Part shown: one piece after another, positions 44,608-54,172 of the stretch
Layout of the letters: every line of letters starts with the position of its first letter
Position numbering within the stretch: position 1 is the first letter of the stretch
Assembly (NCBI GenBank): GCA_963790335.1
Contig: CAWBOB010000007.1
Coordinates: 248,001-312,000 of the forward strand
DNA: 64,000 nucleotides
Reading direction: 5' to 3'
Source: JAOUEA01 sp963790335
Lineage (GTDB): Bacteria; Actinomycetota; UBA4738; HRBIN12
Translations under genes and position numbers: made by a program
The notes under the pieces: model-generated
Database searches by the model: none
Told to the model about the DNA's origin: nothing
The model's input: the letters and a program-made list of their open reading frames with translations, nothing else

Positions 44608-45459
44608 ATGCTCGTCGTCGTGACCGAGCCGACGATGCCAGCCGAGGATCTTCGCACCAAGAGCCTGCTGCCCGAGCTGCTCGCGACCCGCCGCCGACTG
44701 CGTCAACGGAGCGAATCGCTCGTTCCCCATCGCGGCCCGACCGACGACGGACCGGCACACGAGGAGCAGACGGCCGGCGCCGGCAAGACCGGCACCCTGA
44801 GGGCGGCCATCTTCGGGGTCAACGACGGGCTCGTCTCGAACGCCGCCCTGATCATGGGGTTCGCCGGCGCGAGCCAGGCGCGGACCGTGATCTTGCTCGC
44901 CGGCGTCTCGGGGCTGCTCGCCGGCGCGTTCTCGATGGCGGCGGGCGAGTACGTGTCGATGCGGGTGCAACGCGAGGTGCTCGAGCGCATGCTGCACCTC
45001 GAGGCGCACGAACTCGCCAACGAACCCGAGGAGGAGCTCGCCGAGCTCGCCGAGATCTACGAGCGCAAGGGCGTGCCCGCCGATCTGGCCCTCACGCTCG
45101 CGACGGAGCTGTCGAGGGATCCCACCACGGCGCTCGATACCCACGCCAGGGAAGAGCTCGGCATCGACCCGGACGAGGGCCTGGGATCGCCGTGGGCCGC
45201 CGCCGCTTCGTCGTTCGTGACGTTCGCGCTCGGAGCGCTGGTGCCGCTCGTGCCCTTCCTGTTCACTGCGGGGGGGGCGGGGGTGGCCACGAGCGCCCTG
45301 GTGACCGGCCTGGCGCTGCTGGGGGTCGGAGCCCTCACCGCGCGGCTCACTGGCCGCTCTGCGGTGCTCTCGGGCCTGCGCATGCTGGCGATCGGCGCGT
45401 CGGCCGCACTCGTCACCTACATGATCGGGGCGGCGCTCGGCGTCAGCGTCGTGGGCTGA
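44608..45459 (+). CDS. VIT1/CCC1 family metal transporter
   Basis: 283 aa. TLRAAIFGVNDGLVSNAALI and SMAAGEYVSMRVQREVLERM are the two signature segments of vacuolar iron transporter proteins, with metal-binding Asp, Met and Glu. A cytosolic Glu-rich helical domain (ELANEPEEELAELAEIYERK) follows, then three C-terminal helices (SSFVTFALGALVPLVPFLFT onward). Bacterial members move Fe2+ or Mn2+. Direction and metal are unknown. The first 60 residues are polar. Its stop is convergent with and overlaps the next gene by 17 nt. Confidence 0.9.
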   Translation: MLVVVTEPTMPAEDLRTKSLLPELLATRRRLRQRSESLVPHRGPTDDGPAHEEQTAGAGKTGTLRAAIFGVNDGLVSNAALIMGFAGASQARTVILLAGVSGLLAGAFSMAAGEYVSMRVQREVLERMLHLEAHELANEPEEELAELAEIYERKGVPADLALTLATELSRDPTTALDTHAREELGIDPDEGLGSPWAAAASSFVTFALGALVPLVPFLFTAGGAGVATSALVTGLALLGVGALTARLTGRSAVLSGLRMLAIGASAALVTYMIGAALGVSVVG

Positions 45460-46704
45460 GACCGCCGACCGCGGCCACCATGGTCGTGACCCCGAGCCTT
45501 CGCTCCTCGCCAGCCCTCGCCCGACCATGCGTCGTCCGTGGCTCGAGCGCCCAGGCCGGCCAGGTTCCCGAGTGGGGAAGCACCCCCGGACGCCCGAGGT
45601 GATGGCCCTGCCCGAGGCGGACGCCCGCGTCCCGCAGGGCATCGAGCTGGCGTGGGCTCTCGATCCCTCGGCGAGCACCACCGCCCCGACGCTCGGGGCG
45701 AATCCGACGATCGCTTCCACGAGTGACCGGCGCACGGTGTCCTTCTCGATCCGCCGCGTGAGCGATATATCCAGTTTGATCGTGTCCGGTTTCAGGTGGA
45801 GCACGTGTCGCAGGCTCGCGGAGCCGGAGCACGTGTCGGCGATCGTCAGGCCGACGCCAAGGCTCCGAAGGGGGGCAAGGGCTGCGTCGAGTCCTTCGTA
45901 GTCGTCGACGGGCGCGCCCTCGGTGATCTCGAGCGCGACCCGCTCGGCCGGCACGTGCCGGAGGAGTTCGCGCAGTTCCCGGGAGCGACAGGTGCTCGGG
46001 GACACGTTGACGTGCAGCACGATCGAGGGATCGAGGTCGCGCAGACGGGCGAAGGCGCGACGGACCGAGGCGATCTCCAGCTCGATGCCGAGCCCGACCT
46101 CGGCTGCCTCGGCGAACCAGAGGTCGGGGGTGCGCAGTGGCGCGACCGCGAAGCGGCAGAGGGCTTCGGCCGCGACGGGCCGCCCGTCGGCGAGGTCGAA
46201 GATCGGCTGATAGACCACCTCGATGCCGTCGCCGTGGAGGAGCGCCTCGATGCGGCTGCGCGTCTCGCGACTCCCGAACGACCGGGTGCCGAGCCCCGAT
46301 GGGAGGAGCGCGGGACGTCGAGAGGGCGTCTCGGCGGCCGGCGTGCACCGACGGATCGCCTCGACGATCTGCTCCGTTCCGTCGCCCTTCACGAGGAAGC
46401 CGCAGGCTCCCGCCCGGAGCATGGAGAACACGTCGTGTGGGTCGTCGTAGGCTGAGATCGCGATGAGCTCGGTGCCCGGGCTGAGCCGTGTGATCTCGCG
46501 GGCGGCTCGGACACCACCTCCGCCGGGCATGCGCACGTCGAGCACGGCCACGTCGGGACGCTCTCGAGCGGCGACCGCGATGGCGTGGTCTGCATCGGCG
46601 CCCGTGCCGACGATCGAGATGTCGTCGTCGACGCGAAGCCGGGAGATCATCGCGTCGCGCACGTCCTCGTCGTCGTCGGCGATCATCACGCGGATCGGCG
46701 TCAT
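45443..46704 (-). CDS. Response regulator with EAL domain, one frameshift
   Basis: About 420 aa after adding one base near 45670. Residues 1-125 are a REC domain: MIADDDEDVRDAM, phospho-Asp in VAVLDVRMPGGGG, Lys in FLVKGDGTEQ. Residues 160-400 are an EAL domain: YQPIFDLADGRPVAAEALCR, HVNVSPSTC, ALEITEGAP, DTIKLDISL. The metal-binding DDFG motif reads ADTCSG, losing its first Asp. The end AEGIESPRQLDALRD and RLGQGHHLGRP lies in the second frame. Activity against cyclic di-GMP may be weak. GGGAG precedes ATG 46704. It is divergent from the NarL-type regulator. Confidence 0.87.
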
Positions 46705-46874
46705 CGGCTCTCCCTCGCTGGCTCGTCGGACGGTCTCGTGTCCGGTCTCGGACGCGAGGGTCGGCTCCACGATGGGTCTCGAGCACCGACACGACGGGAC
46801 ATCTGTCTCATCGATCTCCTCCGTGGGGTTGCTGCACGGCGGTACACTCGGGCGCGCCCCGGGAACGTCTTCCT

Positions 46875-47522
46875 ATGGACATCGAGATCCTGATCGTCGA
46901 CGACCACGGCTTGGTCCGCGACGGCCTCCGCACGCTCCTGGATTCCCAGACAGGGTTCCGGGTGGTGGGCGACGCTCGAAACGCCGGCGAGGCGCTCGCC
47001 CTCACGCGGCATCTCCTGCCGGCCGTGATCGTGCTCGACGTGCAGCTGCCGGACCGTGACGGGTTCGAGATCTGTGGGGAGATCCGTGAGCTCTCGCCAC
47101 AGAGCCGGATCCTGATGTTCTCGGGCCTCGCCGACGGAACGGCCCTCATCGAGGCGGCCAAGGCGGGCGCCGACGGCTTCGTCTCGAAGGAAGCCGACAA
47201 CGCAGAGATCGTCGACGCCGTGCGACGGGTCGCCCAGGGGGCTGCCGTGGTCGGAACCACCTCGGCCCAGGCGATGTTCCGCCATCTCCGCCGGCACGGA
47301 CCGGAGTCCAAGCTGTCGGCGCTCTCGGAGCGGGAGCGAGAGGTGCTGGGGCTGCTGGCGGAAGGTCTCACCAACCGCGAGATCGGCGAGCGGCTCTTCA
47401 TCTCCGAGAAGACGGTGCGCAACCACGTCTCAGGGGTCCTGCGCAAACTCGAACTCCGGCATCGCACCGAGGCTGCGCTGTTCGCCGCCCCCCTCCGAGG
47501 GGAGCTCGGACCCCGCGCGTAG
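46875..47522 (+). CDS. NarL/LuxR-family response regulator
   Basis: 215 aa. REC domain: ILIVDDHGLVRDGLRTLL, phospho-Asp in VIVLDVQLPDRDG, Lys in FVSKEADNAE. The LuxR helix-turn-helix reads LSEREREVLGLLAEGLTNRE and IGERLFISEKTVRNHVSGVL. It binds DNA when phosphorylated. The histidine kinase at 49588-51500 is of the NarX/DegS class that normally pairs with this regulator type. It lies 128 nt before the second receiver-EAL gene on the same strand. The start is weakly supported by a ribosome site. Confidence 0.94.
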   Translation: MDIEILIVDDHGLVRDGLRTLLDSQTGFRVVGDARNAGEALALTRHLLPAVIVLDVQLPDRDGFEICGEIRELSPQSRILMFSGLADGTALIEAAKAGADGFVSKEADNAEIVDAVRRVAQGAAVVGTTSAQAMFRHLRRHGPESKLSALSEREREVLGLLAEGLTNREIGERLFISEKTVRNHVSGVLRKLELRHRTEAALFAAPLRGELGPRA

Positions 47523-47650
47523 CGTCGGCCGGGACGGATGTCCCGGTGCCTCGGGCACGTCGACCCATCGAGTCCCCACACCGACGCCCGATGGTCTGGT
47601 GACACGAACGAACCGGACACATCGACGGCACGAGGTGAGGAGACGATCCC

Positions 47651-48970
47651 ATGGAACAGGCGACCGTTCGCCGTGAGCAGGCGCAGTCCGAGGATCAGGG
47701 ACGCGACCAGCGGTTCATCCGAGTGGTCGTCGCCGATGACGAGGAGATGGTCGTCGACGTGCTCCGGGCACTCGTGGGTTCGGACCCGTCCCTGCGATTC
47801 GTCGGCGCCGCCTTCGACGCCGAACGCGCGATCGATCTCGTGCTCGAGGAGCAGCCCGATGTGGTCCTGCTCGACGTGCGCATGCCCGGCGGTGGTGGCC
47901 AGCGTGCCACGAGGGAGATCTCGGAACGCAGTCCGTCCACGAAGATCATCGGCCTGTCCGCGCATCGAGACGCCGACGTGGTGATCGCCATGATCGCGGC
48001 GGGCGCGCACGGCTACGTCCCGAAGGGGGACCCCACCGAGAAGATCCTGCGCACGATCCACCGGGTGGCGGGCCGCCGGCTGCCGAAGGCAGCCGGCGGC
48101 GCACACCTCGCGCTCGTGCCGCCGGCCCAGCCCAGGCGCGACGAACGCGCCGCCGCGGTGGCTCGAGCGATCCTGGACGGTGCCGTGACGGTGGAGCTCC
48201 AGCCCATCGTCGACCTCGACACGATGAGGCCCGTGGGGCTCGAGGCCTTGCCTCGCCTCGTGACCTTGCCGCATCGTTCCTACGACGCCTGGTGCGCCGA
48301 CGCACGCTCGGTCGGCCTCCTCGCCGATCTGGAGCACACCGCCTTCCGCGAGGCCAGGCTCGCGCTTCGAGACGTGCCCGACGACATCTTCCTCGAGATC
48401 GAGGTGAGCCCGTTCACCGCGAGCGAGCCGAGGTTCCGCCGAAGCATCCAGGGATCGAGCACCTCGCGAACCGTGCTGGCGTTCTCGCCGCTCGTCGCCA
48501 GTGGCGAGACGCGCATCGACGACGTCGACTTCGCAGCGATGCTGGCGTCGCTGCGGGCGCGAGGGGTTCGCGTGGCGGCCACCGATGCCGGCACGGGCCT
48601 GCAGGGGCTCGACCACCTCTCCGCCCTCGCGCCGGAGTTCGTGCGGCTCGACACCACGCTGACCCGGTCCGTGGACGGCAGCTTCTCGAGCCATGCGGTG
48701 GTCGCCGCCGTGGTCGCCTGCGCCACGCAGGTCGGTGGCCGGGTGATCGCCGCGGGAATCGACACCGAGGAACAGCTCGAGGAGATCCGGAGCCTCGGCG
48801 TCCAGCTGGCCCAGGGCCCGCTGCTGGGCGAGCCGATGCCCCCCTCGGAGCTCCGGGATCGATTCCTCACGGCTGGACGCTCCACTTCAAGTTCGCCCGC
48901 CGTCGAGCCGATGGTAGGAGGAGACGTTGCACCGTCGCTCATCCCCTCGCCCGGAAGTGGAGCGTCATGA
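47651..48970 (+). CDS. Response regulator with degenerate EAL domain
   Basis: 439 aa. REC domain (VVVADDEEMVVDVL, VVLLDVRMPGGGGQRA, YVPKGDPTEK) is intact and very similar to that of the protein at 45443-46704. The EAL-like domain keeps VELQPIVDLDTMRPVGLEAL but loses most catalytic residues: the NxSP position reads EVSP, the EITE block is absent, DDFG reads TDAG, IKLD reads VRLD, and AEGxE reads AAGID. It is therefore probably a catalytically dead cyclic di-GMP reader or protein-binding domain. GAGGAG precedes ATG 47651. The stop overlaps the next gene as ATGA. Confidence 0.88.
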   Translation: MEQATVRREQAQSEDQGRDQRFIRVVVADDEEMVVDVLRALVGSDPSLRFVGAAFDAERAIDLVLEEQPDVVLLDVRMPGGGGQRATREISERSPSTKIIGLSAHRDADVVIAMIAAGAHGYVPKGDPTEKILRTIHRVAGRRLPKAAGGAHLALVPPAQPRRDERAAAVARAILDGAVTVELQPIVDLDTMRPVGLEALPRLVTLPHRSYDAWCADARSVGLLADLEHTAFREARLALRDVPDDIFLEIEVSPFTASEPRFRRSIQGSSTSRTVLAFSPLVASGETRIDDVDFAAMLASLRARGVRVAATDAGTGLQGLDHLSALAPEFVRLDTTLTRSVDGSFSSHAVVAAVVACATQVGGRVIAAGIDTEEQLEEIRSLGVQLAQGPLLGEPMPPSELRDRFLTAGRSTSSSPAVEPMVGGDVAPSLIPSPGSGAS

Positions 48971-49591
48971 GGAGCCACCGGACACGTCGGTTCGTGGTCG
49001 CGGGGCTGATCATGCTCCCGGCGATGACGGCACGATGCCTGGGCCGACACGTGCCCCGCGCTCGACCCGACCTGTGTGCTCGGTGATGTGGTCGAGTCAG
49101 GGAGCGGAACGGTGGACGACACCGTGCAGACCGCCGCGGACGCCGCCGGCCTCGACCTCGGAGACACCGTCGACGTGGATCCACCGATCGGAGGCATCCA
49201 GCCGCCGGTCGGCGATGGAGGTGGAACGGGTGGACCCGGTGCAGGCAACGACGGCGGCCGCGGGAACGACGATCAGCGTGGCGTGAGATCGACGCGTGGG
49301 CCCGCTGGGGTCGCGCCCGGCCTTGACCGCGCATCGCTGACGGGCTTGGCGACCGGGGCGGCCGCTCCGCGAGACGCGTCGACCGTGCCGGTGGTTCATG
49401 AGCTGAGGCCGCCGATTCCGATCTCCGACCGTCTCGCCGCCGCCGCGGTCGGCGCAGCCAAGAGCCTCGCCGTCGTGCTCGGGTTGATGGGCGCGGCCGT
49501 CGCGTTCGTGCTCATCCAGAACCGACTGGACGCTCGTGACCCCAGGTTGGCGCTCGCCCCGCTGCGGTCCGACGTCGTTCGATTCCGATGA
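48967..49591 (+). CDS. Secreted, membrane-anchored protein of unknown function, one frameshift
   Basis: About 207 aa after removing one base near 49033. The signal peptide RRFVVAGLIMLPAMTARAWA leads to DTCPALDPTCVLGDVVES. The middle is Gly/Asp/Pro-rich and probably disordered. A C-terminal membrane helix (AAAVGAAKSLAVVLGLMGAA) ends with a short basic tail. Two Cys near the mature N terminus could form a disulfide. It is joined by ATGA overlaps to the receiver-EAL gene before and the kinase gene after, so it is probably an accessory or sensor subunit of this signalling system. No family is recognised. Confidence 0.65.
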
Positions 49592-51500
49592 GGCTGCGAC
49601 CGCGCGCGCGCGGACGGTCGTCGTCACCCGATCCGTCCGAGCTCCGATCGATCACCGATCGCGCCAGGCACCTGTGGCTGCTCCGGCTGGGTTCCTGCGT
49701 GGTGGTGGTCGCAACCTCGCTGGCCTGGCCGTCGATCACGTCGGTGCCGTGGAGCTGGCTCGCGTGCGGCGCGGCCGGGTATCTCGCCGTGTCCGCCGGA
49801 GCCCTCGCCGCGGTGTGGAGCGGACGCAGGATCGCGCTCGCCGCGCTGCAAGCGGGACTCATGCTCGACGGCATCTTCCTCGCGGCGGCGATCGGGGCCA
49901 CGGGTGGGGCCTCCAGCCCGCTCGCGTTGCTGCTCGGGGTGCACGTGGTCGGGGTCACGCTCGCGTGCTCGTACCGCACCGGCCTGAAGCTGGCGATCTG
50001 GAACACCCTCCTCTTCCTCTGGGTGACCCAGGCCATCCAGGCGGGGCTCGTACCGGGGGCAGCGACGACCGCGAGCGGCGCAGCCGTCGACACGGCGATG
50101 ACCGTCGTGGGACTCTGGCTGCTGGCGCTCGGCACCGCGGGGTTCTCGGCAGCCGGCGAACGCGAACTCCGTCGCCAGAAGGCGGATCTCGCCGATCTGT
50201 CGGCGATGGTGACGCTGATCGACGGCACCGATGCCAGCGGTGACAGCAGCAGGATCCCGGCGATCCTGCTGGAACGGCTCCGTGACACGTACGGGTTCGC
50301 GCGGGGGGTCGTGCTGGCCTCGCCCGAAGGCGAACTCGAGCTCCTCGCCACCACCGAGTCAGGCGATCTTCCATCGGTCGCCGCGGGCATGGATCAGGTG
50401 ATGTCGCGAGCATGGGCCGACAAGACGTGTCAGCTCGTGGGCGAACTCGATCCCTCGACGGATCCTCGCCTCGCGAGCCTGCTGCCCGACGCCAGCAACG
50501 TGGTGGTCCTGCCCTTGTTCCTCGTCGGCGGTCATCGGCTCGGCATCGTGGCGCTCGAGCGCGGTTCCCACCGTGCCCCGATGCGCCGATGGGAGCTCGA
50601 GATGATCGGCCAGTTCGCTGCGCATGCAGCCCTCGCCCTGTACAACGCCTGGCTCACGGAGCAGCGGGAGGAACAGCTGCACACGATCCGTGAGCTCGAG
50701 CGACGCCTGCGTACGCAGAACGCGCAGCTCGAGACCGCGGTGGACGAGCGCACCGAGGAGCTGCGCACGGGTCATCGCCGATCTGCGCGAGGTCGACGAG
50801 CAGCGGCGACGGCTGCTCCACCACGTCGTGCGTGCCGCCGAGGACGAACGACGACGGATCTCCCACGACATGCACGACGATCCCGTGCAGAAGCTCGCGG
50901 CGGTCAAGATGCGTCTCGAGATGCTGGCCAACGCGCATCCCGAGATGCCCGAGATCACCGAAGCGCACAGGACCGTCGCATCCACGATCAAGAGCATGCG
51001 CCACATGCTCTTCGACCTCAGCCCGCCGATCCTCGACGAGGAAGGCATCGGCCCCGCGCTGGAGTACTTCCTCGAGCACTCACCCGTCTCTTACGAGTGG
51101 GTCATCGAGGACGACCTCGATCGGCGAGCTCTCGACGCAGGCCCGGCTCATCCTCTACCGCACCGCGCAAGAGGCGCTCATCAACGCGCGCAAGCACGCG
51201 GACGCCACCACCGTGCGGGTGACGCTCGAGCCCCGCGACGCCGGCGTGTGGATGGAGATCGAGGACGACGGTGTCGGATTCCTGCCGCAGGAAGCCGTCG
51301 CGGCGCCTGGCCACCTCGGGCTCGCGGCGATGCGTGAACGGGTGGAGATGGCAGGCGGGTCGTGCGTCCTGCGCAGCCTGCCCGGCGCCGGCACGAGCCT
51401 CGAGGTGTGGCTCCCGAGCGACTCGGAACCCGCTGCGAGGCCGCACCAGGCCGAGTGGCGAGGCGTCGACGCCGACGACCGGCCGCGACAGATCGCCTAA
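49588..51500 (+). CDS. Membrane histidine kinase, HisKA_3 type with GAF-like domain, two frameshifts
   Basis: About 636 aa after two one-base removals (near 50768 and 51120). Six membrane helices occupy residues 25-190. A GAF-like domain spans about 215-370 (LERLRDTYGFARGVVLASPE, VVVLPLFLVGGHRLGIVALE), then a coiled coil. The dimerisation box is AAEDERRRISHDMHDDPVQK with the phosphorylated His. The ATPase domain has TAQEALINARKHADATTVRV and EIEDDGVGFLPQE. NarL-type regulators are the normal partners, and one is encoded at 46875. Its stop is convergent with the ABC exporter gene by 4 nt. Confidence 0.9.
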
Positions 51501-53459
51501 CCGCTCGCGGTTCGGACCACTTCGCCGCTCGCGAGGATCACGCCGTCCTCGCACTCGGCTTGCACGAGCCCGCCCCGGAACTGCTGCTCGTACAGCCGCG
51601 CGTAGAGGCCACCACGCGCCGACAGCTCGTCGTGGGTGCCCTGCTCGACGAGCCGTCCACGGTCGATGACGAAGATCACATCGGCCTTCAGGATCGTCGA
51701 GAGGCGGTGGGCGATCGCGATCGTCGTGCGGTCTTCCATCAACGGCTCGAGGGCGGCCTGCACGAGTCGTTCGCTCGTCGTGTCGAGCGAGCTCGTCGCC
51801 TCGTCGAGGATCAGGATGCGCGGATCCTTCAGGATGACTCGCGCGATCGCGAGGCGCTGCTTCTCGCCGCCGGAGAGCTTGTAGCCGCGCTCCCCGACCA
51901 CGGTGTCGTATCCATCGGGGAGCTCGGCGATGCGATCGTGGATGTAGGCGGCTCTGGCCGCGCTCTCGAGCTCCTCGTGCGATGCCCCGGGCCGCCCGTA
52001 GAGCAGGTTGCGGCGGATCGTCGTGTGGAACAGGTAGGTCTCCTGCGTGACGACGCCGATGTTCTCGCCGAGCGATTCCAGCGTGACGCCGCGCACGTCG
52101 TGCCCGTCGATCGTGACCGATCCCTGCTGCACGTCGTACAACCGCGGCACGAGATAGGTGATGGTGGTCTTGCCGGCTCCGCTCGGGCCGACCAACGCCG
52201 CGAGCTGACCGGGCGCGATGCGCATCGACACGTCGTCGAGCGTCCACTCGCGTGGCGCCTCGTTCGCCTCCGGCATATCGCTCGGCGATGTCGGCGTCGT
52301 TCGCTCCTCGGGTTCGTCGTAGCGGAAGCGCACGTCGCGCAGCTCCACCTCGCCCCGTCACGGTCTCCGGGCGCAGGGTCGCCGCGTCCGGCGCGTCCTC
52401 GATGTCGTTGCGCAGATCGAGGTACTCGAAGATGCGGTCGAACAAGGCGAGCGAGGAATGCACCTCGGTCGAGACCTGCAGCATCGATCCGATCGGGAAG
52501 AACAGCCTCGACTGCAGCGTCGTGAACGCCACGATGTCGCCGGCGTTGACGGGGTCGCCCCCCGAGAGCACCCAGCCGCTCACGAGGTACACGAGCGCGG
52601 GTGTGATCGAGAAGAACGTGCCGACGATGGCGAAGAAGGACCGCCCGATCATCGTCTGGCGGATCTGCAATCCCGTGAGGCGCACGTTCTCGTCGCGGAA
52701 GCGTCCGATCTCGTGACGCTGCCGGCCGAACGACTTGGAGAGCAGGATGCCGCTGACCGAGAGCGTCTCCTCGGTGATGGCGGTGAGGTCGGCGAGCGTC
52801 TTCTGGGTGCTCGACGCCACCTCGCGCCGTGCCCGGCCCACCTTGACGGTGAGCCAGAGGAAGACCGGGAGCAGCGCCAGCGACAGGATCGTGAGCGGCA
52901 CCGACAGGATGAGCATCGCGATCAACGTGCTCACGATCGTCACCACGTTGGCGAGCACGTTCGAAGCCGTGTCGGTCACGACCGACTGCACGCCCCCGAC
53001 GTCGTTCGACAGACGCGACTGGATCTCCCCCGTACGGGTGTTCGTGAAGAACCGAAGCGGCATGTGCTGCAGGTGCGCGTAGAGGGCGTTGCGGAGATCC
53101 TGCATCACCTTGAGCCCGACCTGGTTCGCCCAGTAGGTCTGGCCGATGCCGATCACGCTCGTGATGACCGGCACGGCGACCATGAGGGCGACGAGCCGAT
53201 AGAGCAGCGGAAGGTTGGGGCACGCCTGGCCGGCGCAGGAGCCGTCCTGACCGAAGAGGGCGTTGTTGAACACTTCCGCGATCAGCAGTGGGTTGATGAC
53301 GCCCAGGCCCGAGGTGAGCACGATCGCGATCGCGACCAGTCCCACGGTGCGCCGGTACGGCCTGAAGGTATCGACCACACGGCCCACCGTGGCTCGGTCG
53401 ACCGGCCGCTGCTCCTCGTCGATCGGGCGCACCTTGAAGAAGCCTCCGTGTCGACCCAT
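51497..53459 (-). CDS. ABC exporter, fused permease and ATPase, one frameshift
   Basis: About 653 aa after removal of one base near 52362. Six membrane helices lie in residues 40-330, with the coupling segment MPLRFFTNTRTGEIQSRLSN. The ATPase has Walker A AALVGPSGAGKTTITYLV, signature KLSGGEKQRLAIARVIL, Walker B RILILDEATSSLDTTSE and H-loop TIAIAHRLSTIL. This is the MsbA/MDR half-transporter layout, working as a homodimer. The exported substrate is unknown. An extracellular loop holds two Cys (DGSCAGQACPNL). ATG 53459 follows a basic MGRHGGFFKVRP start. Confidence 0.92.
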
Positions 53460-53488
53460 GTACCGAGGATACGACCGGGGTGCGGAGA

Positions 53489-54172
53489 CTATTCCCGGGC
53501 GAGCGCTGCGGCCCGGGCCAGCACCTCGTCGATCATCGCCGTCGTGAGCGTTCCCGTGAAGGTGTTCTGCTGGCTCGGGTGGAAGCATCCGAGCAACGTG
53601 TACCCAGCGACCGAAGCCCGTGCGCCGTGGCCGAACCGAGGCTTGGGCTTCGTGGTGTGGCCCATCGAAGCCAGCGCCCGCAGGCAGCCGTCCCAGGCAT
53701 AGGCCCCGAGCGCCACGATGACGCGCAGCCGCTGCAGTGCCTCGATCTCGCGCACGAGGAAGGGCAGGCACCGGTCGCGCTCATCGGGCGTCGGCTTGTT
53801 CGCGGGAGGAGCGCATCGGTTCACCGCGGTCACGTAGGCCCCCCGCAGTTCGAGGCCGTCGCCTCGCGCCTCGCTCGTCGGCTGGTTCGCGAGCCCCGTG
53901 CGGTGCATCGACGCGAACAAGAAGTCCCCCGACCGGTCGCCGGTGAAGATGCGGCCCGTGCGGTTGCCGCCGTGGGCGGCCGGCGCGAGCCCCAGCACGA
54001 GCACGGTCGCGCCGGGGTCGCCGAATCCGGGCACGGGTCGTCCCCAGTAGGGCTGGTCCGCGTACCGGGCGATCCGCTCGCGTGCGACGCGCTCGCGCCA
54101 CTCGACCAGCCGCGGGCACGCCCGGCAGGCCACCACCGCACGCTCGATCGCCGCGAGGTCCGCCCCGCTCAT
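53489..54172 (-). CDS. Uracil-DNA glycosylase, family 5 (UDGb)
   Basis: 227 aa. Motif VLGLAPAAHGGNRTGRIFTG lacks the catalytic Asp/Asn of families 1 and 4, the hallmark of UDGb, and HPSQQNTFTGTL is the second active-site loop. Cys pair CRACPRL at the N terminus and later Cys (AVNRCAPP, DERDRCLP) fit the 4Fe-4S cluster. It removes uracil, and in known members hypoxanthine or hydroxymethyluracil, from DNA. Family 5 enzymes are common in thermophiles and mycobacteria. ATG 54172 overlaps the upstream ABC-F stop as ATGA. Confidence 0.93.
   Translation of the reverse strand: MSGADLAAIERAVVACRACPRLVEWRERVARERIARYADQPYWGRPVPGFGDPGATVLVLGLAPAAHGGNRTGRIFTGDRSGDFLFASMHRTGLANQPTSEARGDGLELRGAYVTAVNRCAPPANKPTPDERDRCLPFLVREIEALQRLRVIVALGAYAWDGCLRALASMGHTTKPKPRFGHGARASVAGYTLLGCFHPSQQNTFTGTLTTAMIDEVLARAAALARE

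Noticed and set aside
49588..51500. Frame changes in the kinase and other genes as programmed frameshifting
   Set aside because: No slippery heptamer or shared signal stands at the breaks, and the same kind of indel hits many unrelated genes, so sequence error is simpler.
51102..53771. 889-codon open frame on the minus strand
   Set aside because: It joins the real N-terminal part of the ABC exporter to shadow text beyond a frameshift near 52362 and runs on antisense to the kinase.
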